Shown piece after piece: positions 33,946 to 44,229 of a DNA stretch of 64,000 nucleotides. The translations under genes and the position numbers were made by a program. Source of the stretch: a bacterium (lineage in GTDB: Bacteria > Bacteroidota > Bacteroidia > Cytophagales > Cyclobacteriaceae). The stretch's first letter is position 1. Every line of letters starts with the position of its first letter. The notes under the pieces were generated by a model. The model ran no database searches and had not been told where the DNA came from. It saw only the letters and a program-made list of their open reading frames with translations. Location of the stretch: positions 1-64,000 of the forward strand of contig JANSWY010000003.1 of the NCBI GenBank assembly GCA_024743255.1, given 5' to 3'.

Positions 33946-35292
33946 ATGAAGAAGCTATCCTTAGTAGCTAAGATTGGAATTGGAATGGTATTAGGAATCA
34001 TTATAGGTCTCCTTGGATCATTCTTTAGTTTCGAGCAGTTTGTAATAGATTGGATTAAGCCTTTCGGAACTATTTTCGTAAGCATGCTTAAGTTAATAGC
34101 GATACCACTAATATTGGTATCCCTAATTGACGGCATTTCCAATTTAACAGATATGGCCAAGCTTTCCAGAATTGGTGGAAAAACACTGGGCCTTTATGTT
34201 ACTACAACTGTCTTAGCCATTTCGATAGCCTTAATATTAGCTAATGTTGTTAATCCTGGTGCTTACGTATCTCCAGAAAAAAGAGAGCAACTTAAAGAGC
34301 AATACGCCTCTCAGGCACAACTAAAACAAGATGCCGCTTCCGGAGTGAAGGATTCCGGACCATTGAAATTAATGGAGGATATTGTCCCAAGTAATATCTT
34401 CAAAGCAATGACTGACAATGGCAATATGCTTCAAGTCATCTTTTTTGCTGTGTTATTTGGAATCGCAATGATCATGACCCCATCTGAGCAAATGAAGCCA
34501 GTTAAGGGCTTTTTTAATGGCGTGAACGCCATAATTCTCAGAGTAGTAGAGATCATTATGAAGTACTCTCCTATTGGTGTGATGGCACTTTTGGCCGGGT
34601 TAATTGTTGAAACTGCAGCTGACGCCAGTTTATTCGTAGCATTAGGAGTATATGCCGTTACAGTTTTATTTGGATTGGCATTTATGGTATTTGTATTCTA
34701 TCCAATCGTTTTGACATCATTTACCAAGATCAAATACAAAGACTTTTTTAAGGGAATGTTTCCTGCTCAACTACTGGCATTTTCTACATCCTCAAGCGCT
34801 GCGACACTTCCAGTGACTATGGAAAGAGTTGAAAAAAACCTTGGTGTATCTGAAGAGGTTGCAAGTTTCGTTTTGCCAATGGGCGCTACTATCAATATGG
34901 ACGGAACCAGTATCCATCAGGCTATTTCCGCAGTTTTCATTGCTGTTGCTTTTGGCCATGATCTTACGCTTGCCGACCAGCTGGTAATTGTTCTTACTGC
35001 TACATTATCTTCAATAGGAGCCGCAGCTGTACCAGGTGCCGGCTTAATCATGCTGGTAATCGTACTTGGCGCAATAGGTGTTGATCCTGCCGGTTTAGCA
35101 TTAATCATTGCCTTAGACAGACCATTAGACATGTGTAGAACTATAGTTAATGTTACTGGAGATGCTACAGTTGCCACCTTAGTTGCTAGCTCAGAGGGTG
35201 AGTTATCGGAAGGAATTGATCCAGATGATTTAACTCATGAGGAGAAACTGGAAGTACAAGTTACGGAATCAGATGTAGAAGAATTTAAGTAG
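33946..35292 (+). CDS. Dicarboxylate/amino acid:cation symporter (DAACS family)
   Basis: The 448-residue inner-membrane transporter has eight TM helices and two re-entrant loops. Key motifs are the HP1 serine stretch FSTSSSAATLPVTMERVEK, the TM7 NMDGT (ATINMDGTSIHQAI), and HP2 AAAVPGAGLIML. The late LDRPLDMCRTIVNVTGDATVA carries the conserved Asp, Arg and Asn of TM8. Substrate is likely glutamate, aspartate or a C4-dicarboxylate. An acidic tail ends the protein. It follows aroC by 24 bases. Confidence 0.95.
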   Translation: MKKLSLVAKIGIGMVLGIIIGLLGSFFSFEQFVIDWIKPFGTIFVSMLKLIAIPLILVSLIDGISNLTDMAKLSRIGGKTLGLYVTTTVLAISIALILANVVNPGAYVSPEKREQLKEQYASQAQLKQDAASGVKDSGPLKLMEDIVPSNIFKAMTDNGNMLQVIFFAVLFGIAMIMTPSEQMKPVKGFFNGVNAIILRVVEIIMKYSPIGVMALLAGLIVETAADASLFVALGVYAVTVLFGLAFMVFVFYPIVLTSFTKIKYKDFFKGMFPAQLLAFSTSSSAATLPVTMERVEKNLGVSEEVASFVLPMGATINMDGTSIHQAISAVFIAVAFGHDLTLADQLVIVLTATLSSIGAAAVPGAGLIMLVIVLGAIGVDPAGLALIIALDRPLDMCRTIVNVTGDATVATLVASSEGELSEGIDPDDLTHEEKLEVQVTESDVEEFK

Positions 35293-35320
35293 TTCCTTCC
35301 ATATTCGGAATTTCCTGAAC

Positions 35321-35328
35321 TAATTTTG
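35321..35328 (+). promoter_or_regulatory. Possible -7 element (TAATTTTG) before the Nfu gene
   Basis: TAATTTTG fits TAnnTTTG and lies 36 bases upstream of the ATG in a 72-base gap. No good -33 TTTG is seen. Confidence 0.3.
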
Positions 35329-35364
35329 CAATCTATTGTTTAATAGCTTAGATCATAAATCATT

Positions 35365-35952
35365 TTGAATATGTCAGCGACTAAAGATATACCTGTTAAT
35401 ATATACCTGGAATCAAACCCAAATCCGAATTCCTTAAAATTCGTAGCTAACTTCATGTTGTTACCTGAAGGCGCTAGTCAGGATTTTCCTGATATTGAAA
35501 GTGCTGAAAATGCACCATTAGCAAAAGAATTGTTCCAGTACCCATATGTGAAAAGAGTTTTCTATATGAGTAATTTCATTACAGTTACTAAAGATGAAAA
35601 CGTAGAATGGCAGGAAGTTCAAAATGAAGTCAAAAAGCACATTGTAGACTTCTTACAAGCTGGCAAGCAAATTTTAATTCAAGCAGAATTTAACAACGAG
35701 GCTTCCGAAGGAGACACTGAGATCGAAATCAAAATCAAAGAAATTCTGGACGAATACATCAGACCTGCTGTTGAACAAGATGGAGGTGCGATTTCTTTCC
35801 ATTCATTTGATGAAGGAAAGGTAAAAGTATTACTTCAGGGAGCTTGCAGTGGTTGTCCTTCTTCTACACTGACACTAAAAGCAGGCATTGAAAATCTCTT
35901 AAAGAGAATGCTTCCTAATGATGTAACAGAAGTTGAAGCAGAGGGAGTTTAA
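35365..35952 (+). CDS. Nfu-type iron-sulfur cluster carrier
   Basis: The 195-residue protein has an N-terminal Nfu domain (about 8-95, YLESNPNPNSLKFVANF ... PYVKRVFYMSNFITVTKD) and a C-terminal NifU-like domain (about 110-190) with the cluster-binding CSGCPSS (Cys161, Cys164) and VEQDGGAISFHSFD. It accepts [4Fe-4S] clusters and passes them to apo-enzymes in the cytoplasm. Possible clients here include queG and the Fe-S oxidoreductase, but that is only plausible. The DUF456 gene follows after 22 bases. Confidence 0.95.
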   Translation: MNMSATKDIPVNIYLESNPNPNSLKFVANFMLLPEGASQDFPDIESAENAPLAKELFQYPYVKRVFYMSNFITVTKDENVEWQEVQNEVKKHIVDFLQAGKQILIQAEFNNEASEGDTEIEIKIKEILDEYIRPAVEQDGGAISFHSFDEGKVKVLLQGACSGCPSSTLTLKAGIENLLKRMLPNDVTEVEAEGV

Positions 35953-35974
35953 CCCCTAATTCTATCTTACATTA

Positions 35975-36451
35975 ATGGACATTTTTATTGCAATAATGGC
36001 CCTATTGTTGGGTTTGGTTGGAGTTGTGGGTAGTATTCTTCCAATAATTCCTGGACCACCTATAGGTTACATAGGGTTGTTAATCCTTCAACTTCAGGAA
36101 CAAGCTCCATTTTCAACAAAGTATCTTGTTATTTGGTCATTGGTGGTAATTGGTATCACTGCGCTGGATTATGTTATTCCGCAGCTCGGCACTAAGAAAT
36201 GGGGAGGGACCAAATATGGTATCTGGGGCAGCACAATAGGTCTAATTGTTGGACTATTCTTTGGGCCTGTAGGAATGATAGTTGGTCCTATGGTTGGAGC
36301 GTTTCTTGGTGAATTGTATCATCAAAAAGACGGAGATAAAGCTTTAAGGGCCGCTTTTGGATCGTTTATTGGATTTCTAGTCGGAACGGGACTTAAACTC
36401 GTTTGTACTGTCATCATCTGTTACCAAATTGTTGTAAATGGCTTAATTTAG
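35975..36451 (+). CDS. DUF456 membrane protein
   Basis: This 158-residue hydrophobic protein matches DUF456: LLGLVGVVGSILPIIPGPPIGYIGLLILQL at the start and Gly-rich helices (GSTIGLIVGLFFGPVGMIVGPMVGAFLGELY). Four to five TM segments; function unknown. Its end overlaps the end of the convergent DUF255 gene by nine bases. Confidence 0.9.
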   Translation: MDIFIAIMALLLGLVGVVGSILPIIPGPPIGYIGLLILQLQEQAPFSTKYLVIWSLVVIGITALDYVIPQLGTKKWGGTKYGIWGSTIGLIVGLFFGPVGMIVGPMVGAFLGELYHQKDGDKALRAAFGSFIGFLVGTGLKLVCTVIICYQIVVNGLI

Positions 36452-38494
36452 ATCCATCTGACTAAGTGCCATCTCTGGTCTGTCGACCGGAAACTTGCAC
36501 GTTTTATCTCTACACACATAAATTAGAGACCGATTCTCAGAAACCTTGTTTTCCAGCAAAAGCAAGGGCTCCTCATTTTCATGACCAAGAAAAATAGCAT
36601 TTGGAATATACGTCCTGGACATCTCATCTCTAAATTTCATACAATCAGGGCCTGTTGTTGCTATTTCATATAAGCCATTTTCTATCCAACTCGCCAATAT
36701 TCCCCAGTTTGCATTGGCATATGGATTTTCCTGAAGATCTTGTAACCTGTACTTAAGCAATCTTTCTGATTTATTAATTAATGCTGTATCATAAAAATAA
36801 TGGCCTAATTGATACAAATTAATGGCCATTTGTGAATTCGATCCAGGCACTACGTTATCAGTGATTTCATGGACATTAACTACTAACGAGCCATTTTTAG
36901 GGGATGAGTAGAAATAGAACTCAGAACCGGAATCCTCATATTCTGACATGGCTTGAATTGAAATTTCTCTAGCTAGATTTAAGTGTTCAATTTCGTAAGT
37001 ATTCTCATATAACTTTATCAGTGCAGAAGTTAGAAATACTGCATCCTCCAAATAACCTTGTTCACCATCTAATAAATGAGCTACTCTATTTTCATTTACC
37101 ACTAGCTCTACTAACTGACTTATAGCAACTTCTGCTTTATTGAAGTAAGCTTCGTCTCCCAATGCCTCATACGCATATAAATATCCAAGCGCCATTAAAG
37201 TATTCCAGGATGTAATTACTTTTTCATCATGATAGGGTTCAATCCTACCACTTCGGTAACTCTTCAACTTTTGAATATCAGAATCAAGAATTTCATCTAA
37301 TTCCTGAATAGGAATATTGTTTTTCTTTGCCAGCTGGTCTCTACTCTTTTTAAGATAGAGTACATGTTGTCCATCCAGTTCTCTAGTGAGGTCAATACCG
37401 AAATGTGATTCTGTTAACTTCTGATTTTCCAATGAAGCCCCATCAAAATTTTCCCAGATATAGAATTTCCCTTCCTCCCCTTCACTGTCTGCATCAATGG
37501 AAGCATAAAACAATCCATTGTCCAGCGTCATATCTTCTTCCATAAACTTCAATGTCTGTATGATAGCCTTTTTATAAGACTCTTTGCCAGTAAGTTTATA
37601 TGCATTTGAATACAGTTGGACCAACTGTCCATTGTCATATAGCATTTTTTCAAAATGAGGAACTCTCCAGTATTCATCAGTAGAATACCTAAAAAATCCA
37701 CCTGCTAAATGATCGTAAATCCCACCCTCTATAATTTTATCGAGTGTCAACAAAACATGATTCAACAAGATTGAATCTTTCTTTAAATACGCTTCCTGAA
37801 GTTGAAATTCCAACAACACTGGAATCGGGAACTTTGGAGCTCCTTTGCGACCACCCCAAACAGGATCTGCTGTTTCCTTCAGGTTGGTAATTGCGTCATT
37901 TAAAATCGTTTCTAAAGGCAGCTTACTTTCTGCAAATTGATTGGCTTCTATTGCTGTTAAGCCGGTTTGAAGACTTCTCGCCTGGGTCTCAAGCTTCTCC
38001 GGAGATTCGGTTTTCATATTGACAAAAAAATCCAACATTTCGTCCCACTTATTGGGAGGAAGGTAAGTTGCAGCATATACTGGTCTACCATCTGGTAATG
38101 CTATAATATTGAGTGGCCACCCTCCTGAACCGTTGATAATATATGAGGCATTCATATAGGTCTTGTCTACATCTGGCCTTTCCTCCCTATCCACTTTGAT
38201 AGAGACAAAGTTTTCATTCATTTTCAAAGCAATCTGCTCATCACTGAATGCCTCTTCTTCCATGACATGACACCAATGACAGGAAACATATCCAATACTT
38301 ATGATTACCAATTTATCTTCCTTTTGGGCTTGTGCCAATGCTTTATCTCCCCATGGCTTCCAATCCACAGGGTTTTTAGCATGTAGTTTCAGGTACGCAC
38401 TTGTCTCATTCACCAAGTCATTAGTTTGGGTCTGACCGGAACATGATATTAGCAGCAGAGCAACTAAAAAAAGAAGTACTGAATTTTTAAGCAT
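36443..38494 (-). CDS. DUF255 thioredoxin-fold lipoprotein (YyaL/SPATA20-like)
   Basis: The 683-residue protein has a lipobox (ISCSG, Cys18). A DUF255 thioredoxin-like domain spans about 25-185, with NETSAYLKLHAKNPVDWKPW and the redox-like CHWCHVM (Cys72, Cys75), followed by an (alpha/alpha)6 barrel resembling N-acylglucosamine 2-epimerase or glycosidase folds (KFPIPVLLEFQLQEAYLK, GGIYDHLAGGFFRYSTDEYW, HFEKMLYDNGQLVQLY). Relatives are mostly cytoplasmic; the lipid anchor is less common. Catalytic role unknown. It lies 51 bases downstream of the FG-GAP gene in the same direction and may share its transcript. Confidence 0.9.
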   Translation of the reverse strand: MLKNSVLLFLVALLLISCSGQTQTNDLVNETSAYLKLHAKNPVDWKPWGDKALAQAQKEDKLVIISIGYVSCHWCHVMEEEAFSDEQIALKMNENFVSIKVDREERPDVDKTYMNASYIINGSGGWPLNIIALPDGRPVYAATYLPPNKWDEMLDFFVNMKTESPEKLETQARSLQTGLTAIEANQFAESKLPLETILNDAITNLKETADPVWGGRKGAPKFPIPVLLEFQLQEAYLKKDSILLNHVLLTLDKIIEGGIYDHLAGGFFRYSTDEYWRVPHFEKMLYDNGQLVQLYSNAYKLTGKESYKKAIIQTLKFMEEDMTLDNGLFYASIDADSEGEEGKFYIWENFDGASLENQKLTESHFGIDLTRELDGQHVLYLKKSRDQLAKKNNIPIQELDEILDSDIQKLKSYRSGRIEPYHDEKVITSWNTLMALGYLYAYEALGDEAYFNKAEVAISQLVELVVNENRVAHLLDGEQGYLEDAVFLTSALIKLYENTYEIEHLNLAREISIQAMSEYEDSGSEFYFYSSPKNGSLVVNVHEITDNVVPGSNSQMAINLYQLGHYFYDTALINKSERLLKYRLQDLQENPYANANWGILASWIENGLYEIATTGPDCMKFRDEMSRTYIPNAIFLGHENEEPLLLLENKVSENRSLIYVCRDKTCKFPVDRPEMALSQMDLN

Positions 38495-38545
38495 TAATAA
38501 GGCCTTTTGAACTGTGAAGATTTAGTGTTAGTCAAATCTAACATT

Positions 38546-40801
38546 TTAATCTGTGATTGAGCTCCCACAAGTTGCTACCATCGCCATATTGTGAGATTGT
38601 TGATCTTGAAGAAAATTAAACTTAGGAAGTGTCAATTCAGAAAGAGTTTCACCTTGTTTCAATTGATAAAACCTGTCTGATTTCACATCTTGAAAAATCT
38701 GAATTTCTTTTTCTTTGCCAGGCCATTCTACCCAAAGTGTATCAATTTCAGCAGCATGCCCAAGGCCTATTTCGGCTCTTAAAGTATTTGCTCCAAAAGA
38801 CCCTCCTGATCCTACTGCATGATGAATGTATCTAAATTCCTTGGTCCCACTATCTGTAACGCAAAGCTTAATTCGGGTTCCTATTGCTGAGCGGTTAGAA
38901 TTTGTTCCTTTGATATCCAGAGTTATCCAGCTGCTTTTGAAGCCCGGGTTTTCGAAAAGCATATTGTGAAATACATCGCTTTCAGCCGCACCTCCTACTT
39001 GATGATAAATATCCTGATCACCATCATTATCTAAATCAGCAAAAGACACTCCATGCCCTTTCTGTATTTGCCCGAATCCTCCGGCATATGTCACTTCTTC
39101 AAATCTTTTTCCTTCAACATTTAGAAACATTTTGTTTGGAACCTGTGCCCACATATTAAACTCTCCAGTGCCGGCATAAAAATCAGGATATCCATCATTA
39201 TTTAAATCACCAAAGTTGGCTCCCATAGCGTAAATGGGAAGATTTAGACCCACCTCTTCTGTAACGTCTTCAAATGATTCATCTCCGTTGTTCTTATATA
39301 GCCTTGGCATGTCCTTTACAACTGATGGATCCTCCATGTTTTTGAGTACATATTCTGGAATCAACTGAGACCGACGATTGTCATACCCAAATATCAATAC
39401 ATCCTGCAATCCATCATTATTATAATCCCAAAACCAACAAGGAAAACTAAATATAGGCTCTGAAATACCTGCCTTTTGACCTATTTCCTCAAATGATAGA
39501 TTTCCCCCATTTTCTGCTGTTCTGTTTATATATAATCGATTTGGCGAACCGTATATACTGATTAATAAATCTGGGTATCCATCGTTATTGATATCTCCCC
39601 AGTTGGCTCCTTTCACAAATTCATTGATATTTAAACCAATATCAATTGAACCCAATTTAAAATTCCCCTTACCATCATTTAGAAACAACTCACTAGAAAA
39701 AGGAACTCTTACAGAACCTTCATTGCCAAAAAAAATATCCAGATCACCATCAAGATCAACATCTGCAATAGCCATTGCTCCTGTTGGCTTTTCTGAATTA
39801 AGACCTGAAGACAGAGTTCTATCCTCAAATTTCTCACCATTAACATTGATCAATAGAGAATTCCTGATTCTACCATTTTTACCTAACCATGCTCCTCTGG
39901 AAACCAATATATCCTCAAACCCATCATTGTTGAAATCACCTTGAAGGGAATTAAGGCCGGCTGTTAATCCTTGCAAACCACTGGCATTAGAATTATCATT
40001 GAACTTACCACTACCATCATTGAGAAATAGTTGACTTTGTTCGGATAAGCTATATGAACTTGTGAAAATATCTATCAATCCATCATTGTTAAAATCCTCA
40101 GTCACACTACTCCCCGCATGATTATTTACAGCAACACCTGCAGCCATTGCTACATTTTGAAAAGCAGGAAAATCAATTTTTGAATCATAGCTTGATGGTT
40201 CAATCAGGAAATTCTTAGGAACTTCTTCCGGATACTTTCCTAATGCCATAAAGGATAGATTGAGAAACCATTTTGATTGGTAATCTTTAGGGTCGAATTC
40301 AAGTAGTTTTATGTAAATATCCATTGCTAACTCGGCCCCAGACTTATCCTGATGTATGCCTCCTCCTGCAAGCGGAAGCACACATGAAACAGCATTATGA
40401 TTGTTAATACAATTGGTTTGCTCACCATTTCGCAAGTGTGCCAATGCAAGGACTTTATAGAAGTATACATTCTTCGAAGAAATGGTTTCTGGCTGAGGGA
40501 AAGCTTCAATCGCTTTGGTCATTTCATCGATACAGTGATCATTGTTACCCTTCATTAAAAGAGCAAGTCCATAATCGAGTCTTTGCCCTACTCTGACCCG
40601 ATAGGGCATTCCTTTCAGCATATGCTGAATCCGTTTAATCAGAAAATCATTGTAGTACGGGTAAGCGATTGACTTCCTGGCAGTATCAGATTTGGCGCTT
40701 AGATATTCCGCCATTTCGATAGTCTCTGCACTACGAAATTCCTTTTCAGAATTGCAGGAAAACATTACTGCAACACCAAATAAAAAGATGAACGTCCTCA
40801 T
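38546..40801 (-). CDS. FG-GAP/VCBS-repeat and UnbV (CRTAC1-like) lipoprotein with TPR-like N-terminus
   Basis: The 751-residue protein has a lipobox (FSCNSE, Cys16), an N-terminal helical TPR-like part (about 40-185, with LDYGLALLMKGNNDHCIDEM and LALAHLRNGEQTNC), then a beta-propeller of FG-GAP/VCBS repeats with Ca-binding DxDxDG-like loops (DFNNDGLIDIF, DVDLDGDLDIF, DLNNDGYPDFY), and a C-terminal ASPIC/UnbV domain (about 650-735, HHAVGSGGSFGANTL, LWVEWPGKEKEIQIF). Probably surface-exposed via lipid anchor. It follows the larger paralogue after 4 bases, downstream of susCD. Confidence 0.9.
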   Translation of the reverse strand: MRTFIFLFGVAVMFSCNSEKEFRSAETIEMAEYLSAKSDTARKSIAYPYYNDFLIKRIQHMLKGMPYRVRVGQRLDYGLALLMKGNNDHCIDEMTKAIEAFPQPETISSKNVYFYKVLALAHLRNGEQTNCINNHNAVSCVLPLAGGGIHQDKSGAELAMDIYIKLLEFDPKDYQSKWFLNLSFMALGKYPEEVPKNFLIEPSSYDSKIDFPAFQNVAMAAGVAVNNHAGSSVTEDFNNDGLIDIFTSSYSLSEQSQLFLNDGSGKFNDNSNASGLQGLTAGLNSLQGDFNNDGFEDILVSRGAWLGKNGRIRNSLLINVNGEKFEDRTLSSGLNSEKPTGAMAIADVDLDGDLDIFFGNEGSVRVPFSSELFLNDGKGNFKLGSIDIGLNINEFVKGANWGDINNDGYPDLLISIYGSPNRLYINRTAENGGNLSFEEIGQKAGISEPIFSFPCWFWDYNNDGLQDVLIFGYDNRRSQLIPEYVLKNMEDPSVVKDMPRLYKNNGDESFEDVTEEVGLNLPIYAMGANFGDLNNDGYPDFYAGTGEFNMWAQVPNKMFLNVEGKRFEEVTYAGGFGQIQKGHGVSFADLDNDGDQDIYHQVGGAAESDVFHNMLFENPGFKSSWITLDIKGTNSNRSAIGTRIKLCVTDSGTKEFRYIHHAVGSGGSFGANTLRAEIGLGHAAEIDTLWVEWPGKEKEIQIFQDVKSDRFYQLKQGETLSELTLPKFNFLQDQQSHNMAMVATCGSSITD

Positions 40802-40805
40802 CTTA

Positions 40806-43800
40806 CTAATTTCTGCGGTATGATACTACTGGTCCATCATTGTTGGCAAAAACCACAATTGGTCCATCTTTGCTTTCTAAGGACTCAATAGCCTTGATAT
40901 CATGTGGCACATATAGGCCAGATTGATAATTAGATATATAATCAAAATTACCCGTTCCATCTCCGAGTAGTACCCAACCAAAGCATGCATCATTTCGTGG
41001 TGTCTCTACTTCAGAGACATATAGATTGCCTCCACAGATTACATCAATATTGCCATCATTATTGATATCCATAGTTTCAAAAGAATTGATAGAAGAGGTT
41101 TGAACTTCTCTTGGCAATTCTTTCATCTCAAGTCCATTATCATTCTTTTGAATCACTACACTTGCAAATGTCTGAGCCTGATAATGTAAAGATTCATCCA
41201 ATAAGTCAGGAGTGTAAATTTGTCCCAGGTCGGAAGACGCGAATTTGTTATAAGTAGAATATTTCTTTTTTAATGCTGGTACTTGCTGGGAAGAACATTG
41301 TTTACCTCTCACCGGAAATTGTGTTCCATCCTGATAGTAGCCTAAAACAATATCCAAATGACCATTCCCATCAAAATCATTGGCATATACATCGAATGTT
41401 TGTTCAGGGGTAGCTCTGTACTTATAATTAGTACCAAGATTACCGACCAGATAATCGTCATCTCCATCATTATCAATATCGGCTTTTTCAATTGAATACC
41501 ACCAACCCACAGAATTGTCAAGTGGCTCCAGTTTTTCAAAGTTGCTCCCCTGATTTTCAAATATTGTGATTGGCATCCATTCGCCTACCACTACTAAATC
41601 AAGGTCATCATCATCGTCATAATCATCCCAGATGGCATCAGTAACTAATCCTAAATGCTTTAATTCCGGAGAAATCTCTTCCGTAACATCTTCAAATTTA
41701 CCCCCTGTGTTTCTCAATAAAGTACTTGATGCGGGCAATGGATACTTACCAGGTATTTGACGTCCTCCTACGAACAAATCCAAATCTCCATCCCCATCGA
41801 AATCAGCTGGTATAACAACTCCTCCGCTGATTGTATTTTTTGGAAGCAGATCTGGTTTTAAATTCAGCCCTCCCTTTCCATTATTAATATATAATCTGTC
41901 TTGATATTGATCACTTTCTGCTTCCTCTTCATTTCCACCACTAACTACATAGAGATCATTAAAACCATCATTATTTGCATCAAATATTATTGCATCAATA
42001 TCTTCAAATTGGGATTCTGAATTGATATCTCCCAATGGTGTCTTCACAAAACCACCATTGTTTTCCTGAATAAAAATATGCCCTTGAGAACCAAATGCCG
42101 CTCCAACATACAGATCTTCTAAACCATCATTATTGAGATCTCCTTTGGCTAAAGAAGGACCAAATCTGGACATTCTGTGAGGTAATAATATCTCTCTATT
42201 ATAATCATCAAATTCATTCTCATTGTGACTGACCTCAATTAAATTTTCCTCTGAAAATAAGGGAATAGCTTCCGTTTTGTTAACCAATCTGATGTTGGGA
42301 TTCGATTTGGAAGATTCTTTATAGTAAACCGTAAGTACCTGGTTTGATTGAATTACATCAAACTCCTGGCTACTTCCATCAGGCCACAGAACACTCATTT
42401 TTTGAATATCCTCATTGCCCAACCCAATATGAATGAAAGGTTCCACAGAAGATTCATATCCACGAACCATAGTGTGCTCATGGTAGATGTCCTTAGTTTG
42501 TGTTTTTAAATAAACCTTTGTGCCAATTCCAAGCGGATTGACCGATGGTCCTACCAATTGAAGTCTCAAGTATTTTTTCTCTGAATTCTCACTAGAGAAA
42601 TTTTCGAATATAGTAGCAACTGAATCAATGTTATTGACCACTAAGTCCAGGTCTCCGTCATTATCAAGATCACCATAAGCTGCACCGTTTGAGAAGCCTT
42701 CAAACTCAAGTCCCCATTCCTTATTGACTTTTGTGAATTGGTTCTCGGGACCGTTTTTGAAGATGTAGTTATCTACTTTTTTGTAAGGCATCCTCTCTGT
42801 GAGATCCATAGGTGAAAGCTCTTTGTATTTCACTTTGAGTCCTGTATCAGTACGCTCTAACCATGAAAAGTAATCTCTGTTATTAATGTCTCTTCTGGTA
42901 CCATTGGTAATGTATAAATCTTTGAATCCATCATTATCATAATCAGCAAACAAACATGACCAGCTCCAATCAGTCTTATCTAAACCATTCAACTTAGCCT
43001 GGTCGCTAAAAAAGGGAACTCCTTCAGGGTTTACTCCCTGACTGACCTGAAGCGTATTAAACATGTATTGATAATGAAATCCTGCATCTACAATTCTCCA
43101 GAAACCTGGAATATCCATTGAAGACATATTTGCTTTTGATCTGAAATTGTCCTTTGGAGTCATGTCTACCTGTACCAGATCCAGTAATCCATCTCCGTTA
43201 ATATCTCCAGCATCCACTCCCATTCCATAGAAAGCGGTATGTTTCATAGCAGTCTGAACCTGATCAGTGAATGTACCATCACCATTGTTGATATAGAACT
43301 TGTCAGGTGTATGGAAATCATTTGAAAAGTAGATATCAGTCAATCCATCATTGTTAAAATCTGAAGTAAGCACTCCTACAGATAAACCATAATTGATCAA
43401 ACCGGCTTTTTCAGTAACATCTGTAAAGTTTCCAGTCCCATCATTTTCATATAAGTGGTCTGATTGATCCCATGTCACATTATCAGTTAATCTTTTATAA
43501 TCTTTTACAAGTGAGGCAAATGGAGTTGGCTCATAATTTGCTACTAAAACATCCAGATCCCCGTCTTGGTCGTAATCTAAAAATGTGGTTTGAATTGAGT
43601 AGCTCTCATCAGCCAATCCCCTTTGAGTGGCCTCATCTTTAAAGACGGGAATACCTTCTTCGTTATTCCCTTGATTGACATATAAAATGTTTTTCCTGTT
43701 GGTCCATTTACCAGCTACTGACACATATATATCAAGTAATCCATCAGTATTGATATCGACAACTGAGCATCCAGTTATCCATCGATTATCTCCTTCCGTA

Positions 43801-44114
43801 CCTGATGTTTTCGTAATGTCTTGAAATTGCATCTCACCTTGATTGAGATACATTTTGTTCTCCACCATATTTCCAGTGAAGTAAAGGTCCTGAAGACCAT
43901 CGTTGTTAAAGTCTCCAATTGCAACGCCTCCTCCCATGTAGAAATAGCCATAGGAGAAATAGTTCATTGAATCATTGACTTCCAATCTATTTTCAAAATC
44001 CACCCCAGATTCTGAAGGAAGCAATGTTTTAAAGATCTTTTTGGAAGACGTTTTCTCTTCCTCTGCGCACGAGAATAGCGCAATAATTAATAGAAGGGTA
44101 AGTGCTCTTTTCAT
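40806..44114 (-). CDS. Large FG-GAP/VCBS-repeat UnbV (CRTAC1-like) lipoprotein
   Basis: The 1102-residue protein has a lipobox (LFSCAEE, Cys16). A first propeller of FG-GAP repeats spans about 50-500 (DFNNDGLQDLYF, DQDGDLDVLVANY, DLDNDGDLDLVV), an ASPIC/UnbV domain lies near 530-595 (MVRGYESSVEPFIHIGLG, VLWPDGSSQEFDV), then a second propeller to the C-terminus. The many Asp-rich loops should bind calcium. Such proteins are commonly encoded next to SusC/SusD pairs and their ligands are unknown. Here it follows susD after 115 bases containing a hairpin. Confidence 0.92.
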   Translation of the reverse strand: MKRALTLLLIIALFSCAEEEKTSSKKIFKTLLPSESGVDFENRLEVNDSMNYFSYGYFYMGGGVAIGDFNNDGLQDLYFTGNMVENKMYLNQGEMQFQDITKTSGTEGDNRWITGCSVVDINTDGLLDIYVSVAGKWTNRKNILYVNQGNNEEGIPVFKDEATQRGLADESYSIQTTFLDYDQDGDLDVLVANYEPTPFASLVKDYKRLTDNVTWDQSDHLYENDGTGNFTDVTEKAGLINYGLSVGVLTSDFNNDGLTDIYFSNDFHTPDKFYINNGDGTFTDQVQTAMKHTAFYGMGVDAGDINGDGLLDLVQVDMTPKDNFRSKANMSSMDIPGFWRIVDAGFHYQYMFNTLQVSQGVNPEGVPFFSDQAKLNGLDKTDWSWSCLFADYDNDGFKDLYITNGTRRDINNRDYFSWLERTDTGLKVKYKELSPMDLTERMPYKKVDNYIFKNGPENQFTKVNKEWGLEFEGFSNGAAYGDLDNDGDLDLVVNNIDSVATIFENFSSENSEKKYLRLQLVGPSVNPLGIGTKVYLKTQTKDIYHEHTMVRGYESSVEPFIHIGLGNEDIQKMSVLWPDGSSQEFDVIQSNQVLTVYYKESSKSNPNIRLVNKTEAIPLFSEENLIEVSHNENEFDDYNREILLPHRMSRFGPSLAKGDLNNDGLEDLYVGAAFGSQGHIFIQENNGGFVKTPLGDINSESQFEDIDAIIFDANNDGFNDLYVVSGGNEEEAESDQYQDRLYINNGKGGLNLKPDLLPKNTISGGVVIPADFDGDGDLDLFVGGRQIPGKYPLPASSTLLRNTGGKFEDVTEEISPELKHLGLVTDAIWDDYDDDDDLDLVVVGEWMPITIFENQGSNFEKLEPLDNSVGWWYSIEKADIDNDGDDDYLVGNLGTNYKYRATPEQTFDVYANDFDGNGHLDIVLGYYQDGTQFPVRGKQCSSQQVPALKKKYSTYNKFASSDLGQIYTPDLLDESLHYQAQTFASVVIQKNDNGLEMKELPREVQTSSINSFETMDINNDGNIDVICGGNLYVSEVETPRNDACFGWVLLGDGTGNFDYISNYQSGLYVPHDIKAIESLESKDGPIVVFANNDGPVVSYRRN

Positions 44115-44152
44115 TGTTTTTTGGCTGTAAAAAATGAGAAGCTAAGGGTAAG

Positions 44153-44180
44153 AAGGGGATGCCATATGATGACACCCCTT
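44153..44180 (-). other. Intra-operon hairpin between susD and the FG-GAP genes
   Basis: AAGGGG(A)TG pairs with CACCCCTT (stem of eight with one bulge) around CCATATGATGA. On the minus strand no T tract follows, so it may protect the susCD mRNA 3' end or mark a processing site, lowering expression of the downstream genes. Confidence 0.45.
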
Positions 44181-44229
44181 AATAACCAATGTAAAATAAA
44201 ATGAAGAAAATTTAATTTTCTTTAACCGA

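Noticed and set aside
38546-44114. Many near-repeats of CCATCATTATT-like DNA, at first a tandem-repeat or CRISPR-like signal
   Set aside because: They encode the Asp/Asn-rich calcium loops of FG-GAP repeats, with irregular spacing and intact reading frame. No spacer structure is present.
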